DNA of 52,071 nucleotides from Nocardia miyunensis NBRC 108239 (GCF_001613065.1 NZ_BDBQ01000107.1:1-52071), one strand, 5' to 3'. Shown: positions 9,161 to 18,134, numbered from the stretch's first letter. The notes: generated from the letters alone by a model not told the origin. A program made the numbers and translations.

Positions 9161-9793
9161 TCACCCGCTGATCGGATGCACCTGCAGCTCACAGCCGTTG
9201 ATGCCGACCTGAACCGTATGGGTGTCGGTGGTGTTGGGCGGGGTCACCAGCAGGGTCGAGTACATGGTGCATTCGCCGCCGTCGGGTCCCATCGCGATGG
9301 CCTCCACGATCGCGTGCGCCGGACTGCCGGACCGCACGGTCACCAGGTTTCCCGCGCCCGGACCGCCCATGTATCCCTTCGGGGTGCGCGCGGCGTGGAC
9401 GACCGGTCCGCCCGCACCGGTGTCCACGCCCGGGTAGCCCTGCAGCGTGCACGGCGCGGCCCCCGCTGCCAGCGCGAAGCTCAGTTGCACGCCGCGATGC
9501 ATCACCGCCGCACCCAGACTCTGTCCGCTGATCACCAACTGCCCGCCCGCGCACGGCGCGATCGCCGCCGGGGTCGCCGAAGCACGCACCGCCCCACCGG
9601 GATCGGCCGCGGCGGACGAATCACCACCGGATGTGGCAGCGACACTGGTTACCGTGCCGGGCCCGCCCGTGCTCGTGCCGCTCGCGCTCGTCTCGGCCGC
9701 CGCGGCCCCGGTCGTGGCGGACGAACATCCCGCCACCGCACCGAGTGCACCGCAGACCATCGCCACCGCGAAAATCCTCGTCCTGCTCACCAT
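9161..9793 (-). CDS. Secreted lipoprotein with DUF4232 domain
   Basis: This 210-residue protein has a lipoprotein signal peptide (RTRIFAVAMVCGALGAVAGC, lipobox VAGC, lipidated Cys near residue 23). A Ser/Thr/Ala/Gly-rich linker to about residue 75 leads into a DUF4232 beta-sandwich domain (CAGGQLVISGQSLGAAVMHR, LQGYPGVD). It is anchored outside the cytoplasmic membrane; the molecular function of DUF4232 is unknown. ATG 9793 sits 6 nt after AGAGGAA; ATG 9799 is an alternative that overlaps the stop of the upstream small gene (ATGA). Confidence 0.88.
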   Translation of the reverse strand: MVSRTRIFAVAMVCGALGAVAGCSSATTGAAAAETSASGTSTGGPGTVTSVAATSGGDSSAAADPGGAVRASATPAAIAPCAGGQLVISGQSLGAAVMHRGVQLSFALAAGAAPCTLQGYPGVDTGAGGPVVHAARTPKGYMGGPGAGNLVTVRSGSPAHAIVEAIAMGPDGGECTMYSTLLVTPPNTTDTHTVQVGINGCELQVHPISG

Positions 9794-9795
9794 CG

Positions 9796-10035
9796 TCATT
9801 TCCTCTCGTCCACGGTGATCGCCTCGAGCAGCGCCCCGCGAGCCTCGCGACCTTCCGGTGTGCGCCACGGGCCGCTGGCCAGCCCGCACCGGCCCTGCGG
9901 AGCGCCGTCTATGGGAATCCGGTTGACGCGCACGATGATCGGCGCATCGAAGGCCGCACGAGTGATATCCATGTCGGGGTCCGGGGTGTTATCCAGTTTG
10001 GTCGGAATCAGCGTGGTGTGGTGGATGACGGCCAT
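9796..10035 (-). CDS. Small protein with the N-terminus of the CG0192-like family, possibly truncated
   Basis: This protein has 79 residues. The first 14 (MAVIHHTTLIPTKL) closely match the start of a widespread actinobacterial family (CG0192-related / maltokinase N-cap-like), but the expected continuation (ELLAxWLPxxPWY type) is missing and the rest (DITRAAFDAPIIVRVNRIPI and onward) is not recognised. It could be an internal-deletion remnant or a distinct short protein. It lies between the HdeD-like gene (54 bp) and the lipoprotein gene, all on one strand, so it is probably transcribed with them. Confidence 0.55.
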   Translation of the reverse strand: MAVIHHTTLIPTKLDNTPDPDMDITRAAFDAPIIVRVNRIPIDGAPQGRCGLASGPWRTPEGREARGALLEAITVDERK

Positions 10036-10089
10036 GCTCTCGACGGTACGACGTGCACCGGAATCCTTCGGCGCGGCAACGCACGCGGG

Positions 10090-10692
10090 TCAGGACTGCG
10101 AGCGCAGCAGCCCCTGCACGCCGACGTGCTCGGGGACGGCTTCGGGCCGGGCGATGCGAGTGGCGATGCGGATCTCGCTGAGTCCCAACAGGATCAGGCA
10201 TACCCCGGCCAGCACCGCGAGGGCGTCGAGGGTGTCGATGGGCCAGGTGACCACCGCGAGTCCGGCCAGCAGGGTGAGCAGCCCGGCGATCTCCTGGCGG
10301 CCGGCGCCGGGCAGCTGGTCCGACCAGACCGCCACAGTCGCTTGGACGATGCCGCGGATCACCCAGCCCAGCCCGAGCCACAGCGCGACCAGCGACGCCC
10401 AGTCCCCGCTGCGCAGGCACCACATCGCCAGCAGCACCGCCACCAGCGCGGTGCCGAACTCCACGATCTTGAGTCCGGGGCGGATGCGTCCGCGGAACGC
10501 GAGCACCATCTGCCAGGCCGCGGTCAGCATCATGGCCACGGCGAACAATAGCTCGGACATCGTGACGGACTTGTTGGGCCACACCATCATCACCACCCCC
10601 AGCCCCACCGATGCACAGCCGATCGCCAACGCCGCCTGCCAGGCCTCACCGATGAAGACATCGGTGCGCCCGGCCACTCTGAAGGTGGGCAT
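10090..10692 (-). CDS. HdeD/DUF308 family membrane protein
   Basis: This 200-residue protein has six hydrophobic segments, starting near residues 18-38 (AALAIGCASVGLGVVMMVW), 47-65, 75-92, 98-118, 135-150 and 155-175 (AVLAGVCLILLGLSEIRIAT). Repeated two-helix units with WP and short polar loops are typical of DUF308/HdeD proteins. HdeD is linked to acid resistance in E. coli, but the actinobacterial role is unknown. It heads a probable three-gene transcript with the small protein and the DUF4232 lipoprotein. Confidence 0.85.
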   Translation of the reverse strand: MPTFRVAGRTDVFIGEAWQAALAIGCASVGLGVVMMVWPNKSVTMSELLFAVAMMLTAAWQMVLAFRGRIRPGLKIVEFGTALVAVLLAMWCLRSGDWASLVALWLGLGWVIRGIVQATVAVWSDQLPGAGRQEIAGLLTLLAGLAVVTWPIDTLDALAVLAGVCLILLGLSEIRIATRIARPEAVPEHVGVQGLLRSQS

Positions 10693-10949
10693 AGCGACAT
10701 CGTATGAGCACCATCGGCGTGTTGCCTAATATTTGCGTGATCATCGTCCGAGTTGTCGGTAATGCGATGGATATCAGGAAAATCACGACGACATTGCAGT
10801 CGCCACACGATTGCTCACATCGGCTGCGGAATGCCGTGCACCGGAGGGCCCGATCCGCGGCGACAGTCCGGCCCCATGGAACGTACCGTGGTAGTCGACA
10901 CGCGGCGATCGTCCCGTCGCGGGGGCGTCCCAGAGGAAGGCATGAGCTG

Positions 10950-12314
10950 GTGAGCACCGCATATCCCCCCGGCCCGCGGCTGCCGCGGATAGCGCAGACG
11001 CTGTTGTACGCGACCGCGCGACCGCGGCTGCTCACCGCGATGTGCGCCCGCTACGGCGAGGTGTTCACCCTGCGCCTGCTGCCCCCGTACGCCGAGCATC
11101 TGGTGGTGTTCTCCCGGCCCGAGCACATCCGGGAGGTGTTCGCCGGTGATCCGGCCGATATGCATGCCGGAGAAGGCAATCGGGTGCTGGGCGCGGTCAT
11201 GGGTGAGCATTCGGTGCTGCTGACCGACGAGGCCGAGCACGCGCGGGCGCGCCGACTGCTGATGCCCGCCTTCGCCGCCTCGGCGTTGCGGGGATATCGC
11301 GGACTGGTCGAACAGATCGCCACCGAACATGTGGACTCCTGGACGCCGGGCGCCGCCCTGCACACCCTGGACCGGATGAACGATCTCACCCTCGAGGTGA
11401 TCATGCGGGTGGTGTTCGGGGTGAGCGATCCGCGCCGGCGTGAGCTGTTCGCGCCGCGGTTGCGCCGCATCGTGAACATCAACCCGCTCATGCTGTTCGG
11501 CGGAATCTGGCCGCGTCTGCAGACGCTGGGCCCGTGGCGGCGTATGCGCGAGAACCAGGATGCGTTGAGCGAGTTGCTGTACGGCGAGATCGCGCGTCGT
11601 CGCGCCGATCCCGATCCCGGTGGCGCGGACGTTCTCTCGCGGCTGCTGGCCGTGGGGTCCGGCGACGATGCCACCGACGTTCCGCTCTCGGACGCGGAGC
11701 TGCGCGATCAGCTCGTGACGTTGCTGCTGGCCGGGCACGAGACCACGGCTTCGGCGCTGTCGTGGGCGTTTCACGAGCTGGCCGCGGATCCGCTCGTGCA
11801 GGAGCGCGCGTACCGGGCCGTGCTCGACGGCGACGACAAATACGTCGAGGCGGTGCTGAAGGAGGCGATGCGCCGACGCACGGTGATCGGCGGGGCGGGC
11901 CGGAAACTGACCCGCGAGATGACGATCGGCGGCTGGCGCCTGCCGGGCGGGACCGTGGTGTCGACCTCGATCCTGCTGGCGCACCGCAACGCGGACCGCC
12001 ACCCCGATCCCGAGCGGTTCTCCCCGGAACGCTTCCTGGACGGCGCTCTCGCACCGAACACGTGGTTGCCGTTCGGCGGCGGGGTGCGCCGCTGCATCGG
12101 GGCGGGCTTCTCGCTGATGGAGGGCACAGTGGTACTGCGCGAAGTGCTCTCGCGTTACACCCTGTCCCTGCCACCGGGCGTGCACGGCGAACGCGTCCGC
12201 ATCCGCAACATCACCCACGTCCCCGCGGGCGGTGCGCGGGTGGTGCTCACCGCCCGTCCGCGCGAGGACGCCCCCGTGGATCCGGTGTGCGAGGTCTCCC
12301 CGACCCGCACCTAG
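10950..12314 (+). CDS. Cytochrome P450 (CYP135/138-like)
   Basis: This 454-residue protein has all P450 landmarks: the I-helix oxygen motif LLLAGHETTASAL (A/G-x-x-T), the K-helix ExxR as EAMRRR, DPERFSPERF, and the heme loop FGGGVRRCIGAG with the proximal Cys ligand. Length and the class-II-like heme loop resemble mycobacterial CYP135 and CYP138. It needs ferredoxin and reductase partners, none of which is adjacent. GTG 10950 is preceded by AGAGGAAGG. The substrate is unknown. It stands alone, facing away from the HdeD operon. Confidence 0.9.
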   Translation: MSTAYPPGPRLPRIAQTLLYATARPRLLTAMCARYGEVFTLRLLPPYAEHLVVFSRPEHIREVFAGDPADMHAGEGNRVLGAVMGEHSVLLTDEAEHARARRLLMPAFAASALRGYRGLVEQIATEHVDSWTPGAALHTLDRMNDLTLEVIMRVVFGVSDPRRRELFAPRLRRIVNINPLMLFGGIWPRLQTLGPWRRMRENQDALSELLYGEIARRRADPDPGGADVLSRLLAVGSGDDATDVPLSDAELRDQLVTLLLAGHETTASALSWAFHELAADPLVQERAYRAVLDGDDKYVEAVLKEAMRRRTVIGGAGRKLTREMTIGGWRLPGGTVVSTSILLAHRNADRHPDPERFSPERFLDGALAPNTWLPFGGGVRRCIGAGFSLMEGTVVLREVLSRYTLSLPPGVHGERVRIRNITHVPAGGARVVLTARPREDAPVDPVCEVSPTRT

Positions 12315-12668
12315 TCCGGCGATCGCGCGTCGTGCGTGATCGCACCGGCTGCATCGATGCATCGACCGCGTACCGGAAACGATTGCGGTCCAGCGAATCC
12401 CGTCATGGGCACGCTGCCGGTCGGCAGTGATCCGGACCGGTCACGTCCTCGACTCTGCGCGCCGCGGCGCACCGGCCATGCCATGAGGTCACCGGATCGT
12501 TCTGCCACCACCGGAAGCTCTGCCGTGCGGAACACCGCGATTGCGCCGCGGACCTGCGCCGGGTCGCACCGATTCGATCCGGACTCCGAAGGATCCGACC
12601 GGCGGAGTGGATAGCACCGCGGAAACTCGTGCCCTCCAGTCGCTCGGCGCCCACAATCGTGAACTGAC
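12315..12668. other. Intergenic stretch between convergent genes, nothing identified
   Basis: This 354-bp stretch lies between the P450 and the Tet(X)-like monooxygenase. I see no ORF with a ribosome site and no clear terminator hairpin. Confidence 0.45.
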
Positions 12669-13799
12669 TCAGGCGGTTTGCTCGGCTGCGGTGAGCAGAC
12701 CGAGCAGACTGCGCGGCGTGTTCTCCCCGAAGCAACGTTCGAAGTCCCTGGCGGCCTCGAGCGCTTCCTCGGCGCTGCGGGTGAACAGGGCCTGCTCGTA
12801 GATGTCGAGTGCGGCGTCGAGATCCTCGGGGTGCTCGGCGATGACGCGACCGAGTTCGGCCGCGTCGTACAGGGCCAGGTTCGCGCCCTCGCCGTTGGGC
12901 GGGGACAGGTGTGCGGCGTCTCCGAGCAGGGTCACTCCCGCGACCCGTGCCCAGCGGTGCTCGATCGGCAGCGCGAACAGCGGGCGCAGCACCGGCGTGG
13001 TGTCGCTGTCGGTTATCAGCGCGGTGAGTTCGGGTGCCCAGCCGTGGAATTGGCTTGCGATCCGCTCGGTCGCGGCGGGATCGGTGACGTCGATCTCGGC
13101 GAACCATTCCTGCGCTTTCGCGAGCGCCACGTAGGCGTGCAGGGTTCCGCCGCTCTCCCGATGCGCCTGGATGGACTTTCCTGGTACGGGGGCCATGAGC
13201 GCTCCGTCGCCGACCGCGGCGGCCGCGGCCGGATGCCGGGTGTCCGCGTCGAACAGATAGGTCTCCACGAAGGTGGTGCCGATGTATTCGGGGGTGGCCG
13301 CGGACAGCAGCGAACGCACCCGCGACCATGCGCCGTCCGCGCCGACGAGCAGGCCGGTCAGGATGCTCGAGCCGTCGGCGAAGCGCACCTCGTGACGGCC
13401 CTGTCCCGCCGCGCGCACGCCGGTGACCTTGTGCCCCCACCGCACGGTGCCCTCCGGCAGCGAGTCCAGCAGCAGTCGGCGCAGATCCCCGCGCTGTACC
13501 TCGGGGCGGGTGCCGGTGCCGTCGTCGGGTTCGTCCAGCAGGACCGTACCGTCCGGGGTCAGCACCCGCAGCGCCTCACGTCCTTCCAGCACCAGGTCGC
13601 GGAACTGCTCGAGCAGTCCCGCCGCGGCGAGGGCGGGCTGGCCGTTGTGTTCGTGGATATCGAGCATTCCGCCCTGGGTGCGCGCCGCGGATGAGGGGTC
13701 GGCCTCGTAGACCGTGGCGGCGATGCCGTGGACGTGCAGCACGCGCGCGAGGGTCAGGCCGCCGAGTCCGGCGCCGATGATGGTGATCGGTGTGCTCAT
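12669..13799 (-). CDS. Tet(X)-like FAD-dependent monooxygenase
   Basis: This 376-residue protein has IIGAGLGGLTLARVL at the N-terminus, GGMLDIHEHNGQPALAAAGL near residue 43 (Tet(X) has GGTLDLHKGSGQEAM at the same place), EVQRGDLRRLLLDSL, a LVGADGAWSRVR motif near residue 150 and TLLGDAAHLSPPNGEGANLA near residue 288. These match the Tet(X) subfamily in order and length. Tet(X) hydroxylates and inactivates tetracyclines; chromosomal actinobacterial relatives have often not been tested. It diverges from a TetR regulator with two GTTCCA palindromes between them. Confidence 0.88.
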   Translation of the reverse strand: MSTPITIIGAGLGGLTLARVLHVHGIAATVYEADPSSAARTQGGMLDIHEHNGQPALAAAGLLEQFRDLVLEGREALRVLTPDGTVLLDEPDDGTGTRPEVQRGDLRRLLLDSLPEGTVRWGHKVTGVRAAGQGRHEVRFADGSSILTGLLVGADGAWSRVRSLLSAATPEYIGTTFVETYLFDADTRHPAAAAAVGDGALMAPVPGKSIQAHRESGGTLHAYVALAKAQEWFAEIDVTDPAATERIASQFHGWAPELTALITDSDTTPVLRPLFALPIEHRWARVAGVTLLGDAAHLSPPNGEGANLALYDAAELGRVIAEHPEDLDAALDIYEQALFTRSAEEALEAARDFERCFGENTPRSLLGLLTAAEQTA

Positions 13800-13820
13800 C
13801 GTGGGCTCCTATCGCGATGC

Positions 13821-13848
13821 GGCCGCTCGGAGGTCGATCCGAGCGGCC
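13821..13848 (-). promoter_or_regulatory. Perfect 11-bp stem-loop in the leader of the Tet(X)-like gene
   Basis: GGCCGCTCGGA (13821-13831) and TCCGAGCGGCC (13838-13848) pair perfectly around the 6-nt loop GGTCGA. It lies about 20 bp before the start codon of the Tet(X)-like gene and would form a very stable leader hairpin, so it may affect ribosome access or mRNA stability. Confidence 0.6.
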
Positions 13849-13862
13849 CCGTCTGGTATGCC

Positions 13863-13895
13863 GTTCCATGATTGGAACGCCATTCCATGCTGGAA
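13863..13895. promoter_or_regulatory. Two adjacent TetR half-site palindromes (TTCCA/TGGAA)
   Basis: GTTCCA-TGAT-TGGAAC (13863-13878) is followed by TTCCA-TGC-TGGAA (13883-13895). Both lie between the Tet(X)-like monooxygenase and its divergent TetR gene, the position expected for a shared operator. Confidence 0.72.
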
Positions 13896-13923
13896 CAACG
13901 CTCCAGGCATGTCAAGATGGGGT

Positions 13924-14628
13924 ATGGCCACGCGCACTCCCCGATCACCGCGCCGCACCGAGGCACTCTCTCGTGAGCGCATCGTCGCGGCCGCGATCGA
14001 GTTGCTCGACACCGCAGGTGAGACCGGGCTGACATTCCGGGCGCTGACCGAACGCCTGGCCACCGGTCCCGGCGCGATCTACTGGCATGTGGCGAACAAG
14101 GGCGAGCTCCTGGCCGCGGCCACCGACGCGGTCGTGACCGCCGCCCTGTCCCGCGAACCCGCTCGATCACCCTGCACGCCGCGCGAACGGATCCACGCGG
14201 TGGCGCTGGGCCTTTTCGACGCGATCGACGAACACGCTTGGCTGGCAACACAATTGGCCACCCAGCTGTCCCGAAGCCCCGCGAGCTCCCTCGCGCCGCG
14301 CCTGTTCGAAAGCCTGGGCCGCGAGATCAGCGCCCTGGGCGTACCAGAGCCCGCGTGGTTCACCGCGACCTCCGCGCTGATGAACTACATCCTGGGCGCG
14401 GCCGGCCAGAACGCCACCAACGGCCGCGCCACCACCGGCTCGAACCGCCCCGATTTCCTGGACACCGTCGCGACCACCTGGGAGAACCTCGATCCCGAGG
14501 ACTACCCGTTCACCCGCGCGGTCGCCCGCCAGCTGCGCGGACACGACGACCGCGAGCAATTCCTCGACGGCCTGGATCTGATCCTGTCCGGCATCACCAC
14601 CGTGCATCCCCCCGGCCGCGACGGGTAG
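13924..14628 (+). CDS. TetR family transcriptional regulator
   Basis: This 234-residue protein has its HTH at residues 17-62 (RIVAAAIELLDTAGETGLTF, then GPGAIYWHVANKGELL). The GAIYWH recognition helix is typical of TetR proteins with a TetR_C_1 ligand domain. It is divergent from the Tet(X)-like monooxygenase, with two TTCCA palindromes between, so it probably represses it. ATG 13924 has only a weak ribosome site (AAGATGG). Confidence 0.9.
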   Translation: MATRTPRSPRRTEALSRERIVAAAIELLDTAGETGLTFRALTERLATGPGAIYWHVANKGELLAAATDAVVTAALSREPARSPCTPRERIHAVALGLFDAIDEHAWLATQLATQLSRSPASSLAPRLFESLGREISALGVPEPAWFTATSALMNYILGAAGQNATNGRATTGSNRPDFLDTVATTWENLDPEDYPFTRAVARQLRGHDDREQFLDGLDLILSGITTVHPPGRDG

Positions 14629-14636
14629 CCGCGGCC

Positions 14637-15509
14637 CTACTCCCGCAGCAGATCGATCACCTTGGTCTCGCCGAGTTCGCCGTGCCCCGCGGCGACCAGA
14701 CGGGTGAAGATGTCCAGGGCGGTGTGGCCCAGGGCAGCGTGGGTGCCCAGCGCGTCGGCGGCTGCCACGCCCAGGCGGGTGTCCTTCAGGCGCAGGGCGG
14801 CGGTGAAGCTGATGTCGCGCTCGTGTGCGTCGTCCAGGATCAGCCGGGCGACACGGACCACGGTGGGACTGGCCGCGCCACCGCGCGAAAGCGTGTCGAC
14901 CACCGTGGGCAGGTCCAGTCCGGCCAGTTCGGCGGTGCGCAGGGCCTCAGCGGTGGCGGCGATCTGGATCGAGCCGAGCAGGTTCTGCATCAGCTTGTAG
15001 GAGGTGCCCGCACCCACCTCACCGAAGCGAACGATGCTGGTGCACAACGGTTCCAGCAGCGGGCGGGCCGCGTCGAGGTGGGCCGGGTCCGCGCCGACGA
15101 ACAGGGTCAGCGCACCGGCGGCGGCCGCCGCGGGCAACCCGGTCACCGGGGCGTCCAGATACCGGAGCCCACGTTCGGCGGCGCGCCCGGACAGGGCGAG
15201 CACATGCGGGCGGGAGATGGTGGAGCATTCCACCGCGAACGCGCCGGGTGCGGGCGAACCGGCCAGCGCACCGTCCGAGCCGAGCCACACCGCCCGCGAG
15301 GCCGGGTCGTCGGCGACCATGGCGATGATCATCGCCGCGTCCCGGACCGCCTCGCGCGGGGTGGGCGCAGCGATCGCGCCGCGCGCCACGAGCGATTCGA
15401 TCCGCTCGGGGGTCCGGTTGAACACGTGGACCTCGTGTCCGGCGTCGACCATCCGCGCCGCCATCCCGGAACCCATCCGCCCCAGCCCCAGCCACGCGAT
15501 CCTCGCCAT
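14637..15509 (-). CDS. NAD(P)-dependent 3-hydroxyisobutyrate-dehydrogenase-like oxidoreductase
   Basis: This 290-residue protein has the Rossmann motif IAWLGLGRMGSGMA at the N-terminus, EVHVFNRTPER, and DAPVTGLPAAAAAGALTLFV near residue 120 (the substrate-binding DAPVSGG-type motif). The catalytic Lys lies in GTSYKLMQNL near residue 170. The fold and length fit beta-hydroxyacid dehydrogenases, including imine reductases and glyoxylate reductases, so the exact substrate is open. It converges on the preceding TetR gene with 8 bp between them. Confidence 0.9.
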   Translation of the reverse strand: MARIAWLGLGRMGSGMAARMVDAGHEVHVFNRTPERIESLVARGAIAAPTPREAVRDAAMIIAMVADDPASRAVWLGSDGALAGSPAPGAFAVECSTISRPHVLALSGRAAERGLRYLDAPVTGLPAAAAAGALTLFVGADPAHLDAARPLLEPLCTSIVRFGEVGAGTSYKLMQNLLGSIQIAATAEALRTAELAGLDLPTVVDTLSRGGAASPTVVRVARLILDDAHERDISFTAALRLKDTRLGVAAADALGTHAALGHTALDIFTRLVAAGHGELGETKVIDLLRE

Positions 15510-15770
15510 GCCCCGACCCTACCGAGCATCGGGAGACACTGAACATCACCGTGTTCCACGTACCTCCACAGCTGCCCCGTGCCGCCGGCCGATCCGGCCT
15601 CCGCGCACGAAAGGTCCACCCGCAGAGCCGATTCCACTCTTTCCGGTTCGGATCTGCTGCGGCTCTGAGGTCCCCGTGCCCCTGATACCCGGGCCGTGCG
15701 ACTGCGAACATTGTCCATGAGGCGCCCGGCCGCACCGCCAGGCGCGCATCCCCGGGGCCCGCGGGCAGCC

Positions 15771-16562
15771 TCAGCGCGACGCTTTGCGTCCCAGGAGATG
15801 GAACACGCGGCTCATCGCGCGGTACGGGTCTCGCAGGCTGGCTTCGTATTCGACCGCGATCGTGTCCGCGACCCGGTCGGTGTCGTGCACATCCAGTGTG
15901 ACTCCGCTGAATTCGAGCCAGTCCACGAACAGCCACACCCCGTACCAGCGCACCGGATCCACGCCGTGGCCGCGCAGCAGGTCGCCGAGTTCCTCGGGGG
16001 TGTCCGCGCGGCCGGGCAGTCCCAGCACGACCCCGTGCCGGTCGTCGAAGGCCGCGAGCGCGTCGCGCCAGCGTTGCTCGAGGGCCGGTTGGACCGCGGT
16101 GGTGTGGGCGTTGGCGGTCATGATCGAGACGATCCCACCCTCGGCCGCGCATCGGCACAGCTGTTCGACGAACGGTTCGGGCCGGTCGAGATAACCGAGG
16201 ACGCCGTGGCACAGCACCGCGTCGAACCGTTCGCCGTGCACCGCCTCCTCGGCGTGCTCCCCCTGGGCCCGCAGGAAAGCAACTCGTGCGCGCACCTGCT
16301 CGGGCAGCGCGTCGAGGCGTTCGCGCGCCTTGTCCAGCATCGCCGGTGACGAATCCAGGATCGTCACCTGGTATCCGGCCTGGGCCAGCGGGAACGACTG
16401 ATGTCCCGCCCCGCCTCCGACGTCCAGGATCCGTGCCGGGGCCGTGGGCAGATGTTCGAGCAGATGCCGGTGGATCACCGAGGTGCGCACCCGCCCTTTG
16501 ACGGTGGCGTAGGCCCCGTCGGCGAAGCGATCGACCAGACCGGCCCACAGATCGTCGTTCAT
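15771..16562 (-). CDS. Class I SAM-dependent methyltransferase
   Basis: This 263-residue protein has the SAM-binding motif ILDVGGGAGHQSFPLAQAGY near residue 44, an acidic loop VTILDSSPAML, and FDAVLCHGVLGYL near residue 112. It resembles CmoM/SmtA-type methyltransferases, but the substrate is unknown. ATG 16562 is chosen because AGGATGG lies 5 nt upstream. It diverges from a TetR gene, with a palindrome at 16594-16608 that may control both. Confidence 0.85.
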   Translation of the reverse strand: MNDDLWAGLVDRFADGAYATVKGRVRTSVIHRHLLEHLPTAPARILDVGGGAGHQSFPLAQAGYQVTILDSSPAMLDKARERLDALPEQVRARVAFLRAQGEHAEEAVHGERFDAVLCHGVLGYLDRPEPFVEQLCRCAAEGGIVSIMTANAHTTAVQPALEQRWRDALAAFDDRHGVVLGLPGRADTPEELGDLLRGHGVDPVRWYGVWLFVDWLEFSGVTLDVHDTDRVADTIAVEYEASLRDPYRAMSRVFHLLGRKASR

Positions 16563-16593
16563 GGCGACCATCCTATAAATAAGTAGTTAGTAA

Positions 16594-16608
16594 CCAGTAA
16601 CATACTGG
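16594..16608. promoter_or_regulatory. Candidate TetR operator (CCAGTA-ACA-TACTGG)
   Basis: A perfect 6-bp inverted repeat around 3 bp lies 3 bp before the GTG of the TetR gene and 32 bp from the methyltransferase start, in an AT-richer patch (TATAAATAAGTAGTTAG) that probably holds promoters. Confidence 0.6.
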
Positions 16609-16610
16609 GT

Positions 16611-17183
16611 GTGAGACAGCGCATGAGCGGATCGCAGCGGCGAACGCAGGTCCTGGGTATCGCCGCGGCCGAGTTCGCCGATCACGGCCTGCACGGTGCC
16701 TCGATCGAGGCGATCGCGCACGAGGCCGGGATCACCCAGGCCTACGTGTTCCGGATGTTCGGCACGAAGAAGGCCCTGTTCCTCGAGCTGGTCGGGGACG
16801 CGTTCGACGGGTTCACCGACGCGATGGGCCAGGCCGCCGACGGCACGCAGGGGCTGGACGCGCTGACGCTGATGGGTGCGCAGTACTACGCCCTGCTGGA
16901 CCGGCGCACCACGCTGCTGCTGCAGTTACAGGGTTTCGCCGCGTGCGGCGACCCCGAGGTGCGCGATGTGGTGCGCGCCCGGATGGCCCGCATGTGGGAC
17001 ACCGTCTCGGCCACCACCGGCCTGGATCCGGTGGCGGTGAAGTCGTTCCTGGCGTTCGGAATGTTGCTGAACAACGCCGCGGCCCTGGACGTCGGCGAGG
17101 TGGACGAGCCGTGGGCCGCGGGGGTGCGCACCCGCATCCTGCCCGGGTTGTTCGAGCACATCACCGCCGAGACCAATCGGTGA
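16611..17183 (+). CDS. TetR family transcriptional regulator
   Basis: This 190-residue protein has its HTH at residues 10-58 (VLGIAAAEFADHGLHGASIE, AGITQAYVFRMFGTKKALFL). There is no ribosome site before GTG 16611; the operator and a CATACT hexamer end just upstream, so the mRNA may be leaderless. ATG 16623 is an alternative start. It is divergent from the methyltransferase gene, its likely target. Confidence 0.88.
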   Translation: MRQRMSGSQRRTQVLGIAAAEFADHGLHGASIEAIAHEAGITQAYVFRMFGTKKALFLELVGDAFDGFTDAMGQAADGTQGLDALTLMGAQYYALLDRRTTLLLQLQGFAACGDPEVRDVVRARMARMWDTVSATTGLDPVAVKSFLAFGMLLNNAAALDVGEVDEPWAAGVRTRILPGLFEHITAETNR

Positions 17184-17205
17184 GCGCGCGGATCCGCGGC
17201 CGCGC

Positions 17206-18096
17206 TCAGCCGAGCGTCCAGGTCCGCAGTTTCTCCGGATTCCGGACCGCCCAAATGCGAGTGATCCGGCCGTCGGCGATGTCGAAGGCGTAGACCCCGA
17301 CGACGGTGTCGTCGAGCTGCGCTACCAGGCCGGGCTGGCCGTTGACCGTGCGCTCGAGCAGGCTCACCCCGGGGTTGCGGGCGGCGATCTGCACCCAGGC
17401 GTGGGCGATCCGCACACCGCCCAGGATCGGATCGAGAAACGCCGGAGCGAGGCCTCCGCCGTCGGCGGTCGCGGTCGCGGCCGGATCGAGCAGGCCGATC
17501 AGCGCCTCGATATCCCTTGTCTCCCAAGCCCGTTTGAAGTCCCGGACCACCTGTCCGCGCTGGGCCGCGGACGGTCCCCGCGAGGTGCGAAGGCGACGGC
17601 GGGCGGAAGAGGCGAGCTGACGGCAGGCCGCGGGTGTGCGCCCGACGACCTCGGCGACCTCGGCGAAGGAGTAGCGGAACACGTCGTGCAGGACGAAGGC
17701 CACCCGCTCGGCCGGGGTCATGGCGTCCAGCACGACGAGAAAAGCCATGCTGATCGACTCGTCGAGAGTGACCCGGTCGGCGGGATCGGCCGGGGCGGGA
17801 CCCCCGAACCACTCCGAATGGCCGGGTACCGGCTCGGGAATCCACGCGCCCACATAACGTTCGCGCCGGGCACGCGCCGAGCCCAGCAGATCCAGGCAGA
17901 TCCGGCTCGCGACCGTGTTCAGCCACGCGCCGGGCACCGCCACGTCCCGCCGCTGCCGCTCGGACAGCCCGTACCAGCGCGCATAGGTCTCCTGCACCAC
18001 GTCCTCGGCCTCGGCCAGGGAACCCAGCAGCCGATAGGCGAGATTGAGCAGCTGACGGCGTTCACTGATCACCACCGGTAGGTGCGGGTCGGTCAT
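17206..18096 (-). CDS. sigJ: ECF41-family RNA polymerase sigma factor with C-terminal SnoaL-like domain (SigJ type)
   Basis: This protein has 296 residues. Sigma region 2 lies at residues 12-75 (LLNLAYRLLGSLAEAEDVVQ, WLNTVASRICLDLL) and region 4 at 110-165 (MTPAERVAFVLHDVFRYSFA). The linker YVGAWIPEP matches the ECF41 WLPEP motif. The C-terminal SnoaL-like domain (residues 180-296) carries DGGGL and NPEKL, close to the DGGGR and NPDKL motifs I recall for ECF41. In ECF41 the fused domain controls sigma activity without an anti-sigma factor, and none is seen here. A near-consensus ECF41 promoter precedes the gene. The symbol reflects family resemblance, not proven orthology. Confidence 0.9.
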   Translation of the reverse strand: MTDPHLPVVISERRQLLNLAYRLLGSLAEAEDVVQETYARWYGLSERQRRDVAVPGAWLNTVASRICLDLLGSARARRERYVGAWIPEPVPGHSEWFGGPAPADPADRVTLDESISMAFLVVLDAMTPAERVAFVLHDVFRYSFAEVAEVVGRTPAACRQLASSARRRLRTSRGPSAAQRGQVVRDFKRAWETRDIEALIGLLDPAATATADGGGLAPAFLDPILGGVRIAHAWVQIAARNPGVSLLERTVNGQPGLVAQLDDTVVGVYAFDIADGRITRIWAVRNPEKLRTWTLG

Positions 18097-18134
18097 GGTC
18101 GGCTCCTTCGGTCAACGGGTCCTCACCGAAATCG

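Noticed and set aside
12403..13440. Minus-strand open frame of 345 codons overlapping the Tet(X)-like gene
   Set aside because: It is a different frame of the same strand with Arg-rich, low-complexity content; the Tet(X)-like frame has full family motifs.
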